DNA of 52,374 bases from a virus, in IMG/VR virus record IMGVR_UViG_3300025769_000169, positions 1 through 52,374 of that record; one strand, 5' to 3'. Below are positions 50,122-52,374 of this stretch, one piece after another (the stretch's first letter is position 1; the number at the start of each line of letters is the position of its first letter). Under the pieces are notes generated by a model. That model was given only the letters and a program-made list of their open reading frames with translations, did no database searches and was not told the DNA's origin. The translations under genes were made by a program, and so were the position numbers.

Positions 50122-50702
50122 CAGATAAAACAATTTACAAATCAATGCGTCAGACTATGGATGAAATGTACTCAGAAGAAATGACTGAGAGTGCAGAAGC
50201 AGGTCTGAAGAAAAAGGCAGACAAGTCTGGTATGCCTCTTGGTGTATTGAAGAAAGTATATGATAGAGGAGTTGCCGCTTGGAAAGGTGGTCATCGTCCA
50301 GGTACCACTCCACAACAATGGGGTATGGCGCGAGTTAATTCATTTGTCACTAAATCTTCTGGTACATGGGGTAAAGCAGATGCAGACCTTGCTAGAAAAG
50401 TACAAGGAGAAGAGTATGTGCCTGAACAAGATGAACCAGCATCACCAGATGAAAGTTCAATGGCGATGCAACAGTTAAAGTTCATGGCGTATGCCGCAAA
50501 TGAAATTATGGACCACATTAAGAATGGTGGCGAGTTTCCTGAGTGGATGCAAAATAAACTATCAGCAACGCATGAAGATATGAAATCACTTCATGCTAAT
50601 ATCGACCATGATAAAGTCGAAGCAGTAAGTCCCGCACAACAAGCGGCAATCGCAATCTCTAAAAAAGAGCGTGGCGAGAAACCTAAAGGAGAAAAAAAAT
50701 GA
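50118..50702 (+). CDS. DUF5824-like virion module protein
   Basis: The 194-aa protein carries GLKKKADKSGMPLGVLKKVYDRGVAAWKGGHRPGTTPQQWGMARVNSFV, which I recognise as the DUF5824-type module found in virion or prohead proteins of marine T4-like phages. The C-terminal SPAQQAAIAISKKERGEKPKGEKK is a second short module. In other phages these modules are joined in larger proteins; here they stand alone. The gene overlaps its neighbours by 4 nt, so it belongs to the late module cluster with 47013. Confidence 0.75.
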   Translation: MTDKTIYKSMRQTMDEMYSEEMTESAEAGLKKKADKSGMPLGVLKKVYDRGVAAWKGGHRPGTTPQQWGMARVNSFVTKSSGTWGKADADLARKVQGEEYVPEQDEPASPDESSMAMQQLKFMAYAANEIMDHIKNGGEFPEWMQNKLSATHEDMKSLHANIDHDKVEAVSPAQQAAIAISKKERGEKPKGEKK

Positions 50703-50908
50703 GTTTAGGAATTGGTAATCCGTTCATCTTAAAAGAGAGAGAGCGTCCGACAATCGAAGATAAAGACCAAAGTGCTTATCAAAAGTTTTTTGCAAAAGAA
50801 CTGAAGAAAAGAGGTGTAAGTTCACCTTCAGAACTATCAGCAGGAGATAAAAAAGCATTCTTTGACTATATCGATAAGAATTGGAAAGGTGACAACGAAT
50901 CCGACTAA
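50699..50908 (+). CDS. Small virion-module protein (AYQKFF type)
   Basis: The 69-aa protein contains SAYQKFFAKELKKRGVSSPSELSAGDKKAFFDYIDKNWKGD, a short helical module known to me as a recurring C-terminal element of T4-like structural proteins. Its function is unknown. The start overlaps the DUF5824-like gene (ATGA). The stop lies in the loop of a perfect hairpin, so translation end and RNA structure coincide. Confidence 0.7.
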   Translation: MSLGIGNPFILKERERPTIEDKDQSAYQKFFAKELKKRGVSSPSELSAGDKKAFFDYIDKNWKGDNESD

Positions 50909-50916
50909 TCGGATTC
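50897..50916 (+). promoter_or_regulatory. Hairpin spanning a stop codon
   Basis: Perfect 8-bp stem GAATCCGA / TCGGATTC with a CTAA loop that contains the TAA of the small module gene. No T-run follows, so it is more likely an mRNA 3' end protector or partial attenuator than a full terminator. Confidence 0.6.
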
Positions 50917-50932
50917 AGTCACAGACAGTTCA

Positions 50933-51181
50933 ATGGCAAAGCAATTTACAAGGGAAGATGTTCCTAAAGTAGAAGATTTGTGGTTTAACTTTATTAAGAA
51001 AGTTCGTGATTTAGGTCTTGACTTTTGTGATAATGATGTTAATATAGAGTTGAAGATAAAAGAAACACCAGACCATGAGATTACAAATCGATTGAATTTG
51101 GTTTTCGCTGACAACTTGAGAGAGACAGTCATGAAAGTAAGTCACAACGTAAAAGATAAACCGAAAGAAGTAGATGAATAA
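50933..51181 (+). CDS. Small protein of unknown function
   Basis: The 82-aa protein starts AKQFTREDVPKVEDLWFNFIKKVRDLG and ends in a charged tail. The middle (FCDNDVNIELKIKETPDHEITNRLNLVF) looks like a beta hairpin plus helix. No family recognised. There is no good ribosome site upstream of the ATG, so translation might depend on the upstream hairpin context. Its stop is directly followed by the next ATG. Confidence 0.55.
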   Translation: MAKQFTREDVPKVEDLWFNFIKKVRDLGLDFCDNDVNIELKIKETPDHEITNRLNLVFADNLRETVMKVSHNVKDKPKEVDE

Positions 51182-51700
51182 ATGATTACATTAAAGCAGT
51201 TTGAACAAAAAGGACAAGCGAAGATATTCTTAGACATGGATGGAGTTTTAGCAGACTTCATTAAAGGTGTCGCTGACACTACTGGAGAAGATTTTACATC
51301 ACCCGATTTGAATAATAAAGGTAAAGGTAAAATCAAAGCAGAAATTGAACAGAATCCTCGCTTCTGGCATGAGTTAGACTGGATGCCAGGCGGTCAACAA
51401 CTGTATCGTTATGTCAAATCTAGTCAACCTCATATCTTGTCTGCTTATGCAAACTGGGATAAAAACTGCAAAGATGGTAAGAACTTCTGGATTAAAAAGA
51501 ATTTGATGATACCGAAGCAACGCATAAATCTTGTCAAACGAGAAGACAAACAGAAATACGCAGTGCAAGATGGTATTGCAAACATATTGATTGATGATTA
51601 TATCAAAAATATTCGTGAATGGGAAGCGGCAGGTGGTATAGGTATTCATCACACTGACGTTAAAAGAACTATAAATACTTTAAAGAAACACGGTTTCTAA
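51182..51700 (+). CDS. HAD-superfamily phosphatase, 5'-deoxyribonucleotidase-like
   Basis: The 172-aa protein has the HAD nucleophile motif FLDMDGVLADF (Asp18, Asp20), a WMPGGQQLYRYV segment, and LIDDYIKNIREWEAAGGIGIHH, the fourth motif and flap of 5'(3')-deoxyribonucleotidases. Such enzymes dephosphorylate nucleotide monophosphates; phage versions may tune nucleotide pools. Size fits the family (about 170-200 aa). A perfect late promoter for the next gene lies in its last codons. Confidence 0.78.
   Translation: MITLKQFEQKGQAKIFLDMDGVLADFIKGVADTTGEDFTSPDLNNKGKGKIKAEIEQNPRFWHELDWMPGGQQLYRYVKSSQPHILSAYANWDKNCKDGKNFWIKKNLMIPKQRINLVKREDKQKYAVQDGIANILIDDYIKNIREWEAAGGIGIHHTDVKRTINTLKKHGF
51670..51677 (+). 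promoter_or_regulatory. T4-type late promoter for the 182-aa structural gene
   Basis: Perfect TATAAATA inside the end of the HAD gene, 47 nt before the ATG at 51724, followed by an AGGAGA ribosome site. Confidence 0.8.
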
Positions 51701-51723
51701 TTAACAAATAGGAGAAATAAACT

Positions 51724-52272
51724 ATGTCTTCATGGGGCGCAACAGACGCAAACGAGGCAAAACCTAAATGGTTAACTGCCGCGCAAAAAACAGATACATT
51801 CGCAGATAGTCGCGGATGGGTATATCGTGATCCAAATACGGGTCTAGAAGAAGTATTAGTAGCAATTGGACAATTGTCTGCTTCTACTAAACTAAACATT
51901 GCAGATGTAACTGCAGTTAACTTCACAACTACTACGTTCAGCGAAGCGGCAGGTGGTAACATCGACATTGCTGTTTCATTCAACGAGAAGATTACTGTAA
52001 CTGGTTCACCAACTATCACAGTAACTAATGACCAAGCAGGTTCTGGTACTGATGCAACATTTACTGCAACATATCAGTCTGGTTCAGGTCGCAACAAATT
52101 GACATTCCGTGCTACTTATGCCGCCGCTGATGGTGGTGTAGCAGAAGATGATGTACTGTCAATTGCTGACCAGAACATTGCACTTGCTGGTGGTACCTTG
52201 GTTGATGGCGAAGCAGTTAATGCCGCAGTCGCAATCGCTGGTGTAACAAGCACACTTACAATTAGTGCGTAA
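51724..52272 (+). CDS. Late structural protein with beta-rich C-terminus
   Basis: The 182-aa protein starts SSWGATDANEAKPKWLTAAQKTDTFADSRGWVYRDPNTG, the type of N-terminus I associate with virion structural proteins of marine T4-like phages. The rest is rich in Thr, Ala, Val and Asp with Ig-like strand repeats (GNIDIAVSFNEKITVTG, RNKLTFRATY). It is driven by a late promoter, so capsid decoration or fibre attachment is plausible. Higher GC wobble than neighbours, as in gp23, hints at high expression. A GC-rich hairpin follows. Confidence 0.75.
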   Translation: MSSWGATDANEAKPKWLTAAQKTDTFADSRGWVYRDPNTGLEEVLVAIGQLSASTKLNIADVTAVNFTTTTFSEAAGGNIDIAVSFNEKITVTGSPTITVTNDQAGSGTDATFTATYQSGSGRNKLTFRATYAAADGGVAEDDVLSIADQNIALAGGTLVDGEAVNAAVAIAGVTSTLTISA

Positions 52273-52277
52273 TTTAT

Positions 52278-52300
52278 TGGGCGCCATTTAGTTGCGCCCA
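52278..52300 (+). terminator. GC-rich hairpin after late structural gene
   Basis: Perfect 7-bp stem TGGGCGC / GCGCCCA with a 9-nt loop, 5 nt after the stop. It is not followed by a T-run, so termination efficiency is uncertain. Confidence 0.6.
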
Positions 52301-52366
52301 CCTAGAAAAGTCTATGTCTTGTAACAAAGCATAGAGTGAATTAAAACTGCAAAATAGGAGACTAAC

Positions 52367-52374
52367 ATGGCAGA
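52367..52374 (+). CDS. Start of the next gene, truncated by the window end
   Basis: ATGGCAGA preceded by TAGGAG six nt upstream and no stop before the edge. Only two and a half codons are visible, so the product cannot be named; a virion gene like the one before is likely. Confidence 0.5.

Noticed and set aside
1-52374. CRISPR arrays, insertion sequences, integrase or attachment sites
   Set aside because: No direct repeat-spacer pattern, transposase or integrase motif was seen; coding is continuous and the gene order is that of a lytic T4-like phage.

Overview
This window is a contiguous piece of a T4-like myovirus genome (double-stranded DNA, contractile tail), almost certainly from a marine exo-T-even lineage related to cyanophages and SAR11 phages. 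The evidence is the gene order 13-14-15-16-17-18-19-20-prohead core-21-22-23 followed by uvsY-uvsW-55-47-46 and 45-44-62-regA-43-uvsX-41, all on the + strand. Other support is an AT-rich composition, a short (426 aa) major capsid protein, and marine T4-like cargo genes: peptide deformylase, Hsp20, CobS-like ATPase, tryptophan-halogenase-like flavoprotein and many 2OG-Fe(II) oxygenases. No photosynthesis gene and no tRNA is visible here. The host cannot be fixed from this window; an AT-rich marine proteobacterium or a picocyanobacterium would fit.

Layout. 1-14.9 kb is the late virion block: neck (gp13 end, gp14, gp15), terminase (gp16, gp17), tail sheath and tube (gp18, gp19), portal (gp20), prohead core proteins, protease gp21, scaffold gp22, capsid gp23, and a second tube-like protein. 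Perfect T4-type late promoters (TATAAATA) precede gp18, a small structural gene, gp22 and gp23, and a GATAAATAGT variant precedes gp19 and the second tube-like gene. A strong hairpin terminator follows gp23. 14.9-22.2 kb holds recombination and transcription genes (uvsY, zinc ribbon, uvsW, an Sm-like candidate, late sigma gp55, halogenase, gp47, gp46).

22.2-33.5 kb is the accessory heart of the window: two acidic small proteins, peptide deformylase, four 2OG-Fe(II)/cupin oxygenases (one fused to a GNAT-like domain), a possible PLP enzyme, a DNA methylase and a second methyltransferase. Next come a 45-aa membrane protein and a CobT-like protease-VWA protein paired with a CobS-like MoxR AAA+ ATPase, then a small winged-helix protein between two hairpins. 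33.6-44 kb is the replisome (gp45, gp44, an inserted oxygenase, gp62, regA, Hsp20, a second Sm-like candidate, gp43, uvsX, gp41).

44-52.4 kb carries a SprT-like protease, a possible PD-(D/E)XK nuclease, a KxDG nucleotidyltransferase-fold protein, a 952-aa fusion of an NMNAT-like domain with virion modules, several small virion-module proteins, a HAD phosphatase and a late structural gene. Genes are packed with ATGA/TAATG overlaps. Early or middle units are marked by near-consensus sigma70 promoters (TTGACA, 16-18 bp, TATAAT-like), several of which embed the stop codon of the preceding gene.

The best candidates for a less-described system are the CobS/CobT-like pair with its tandem promoters, the dense oxygenase/methyltransferase island, and the nuclease-like + KxDG + NMNAT-fusion set.
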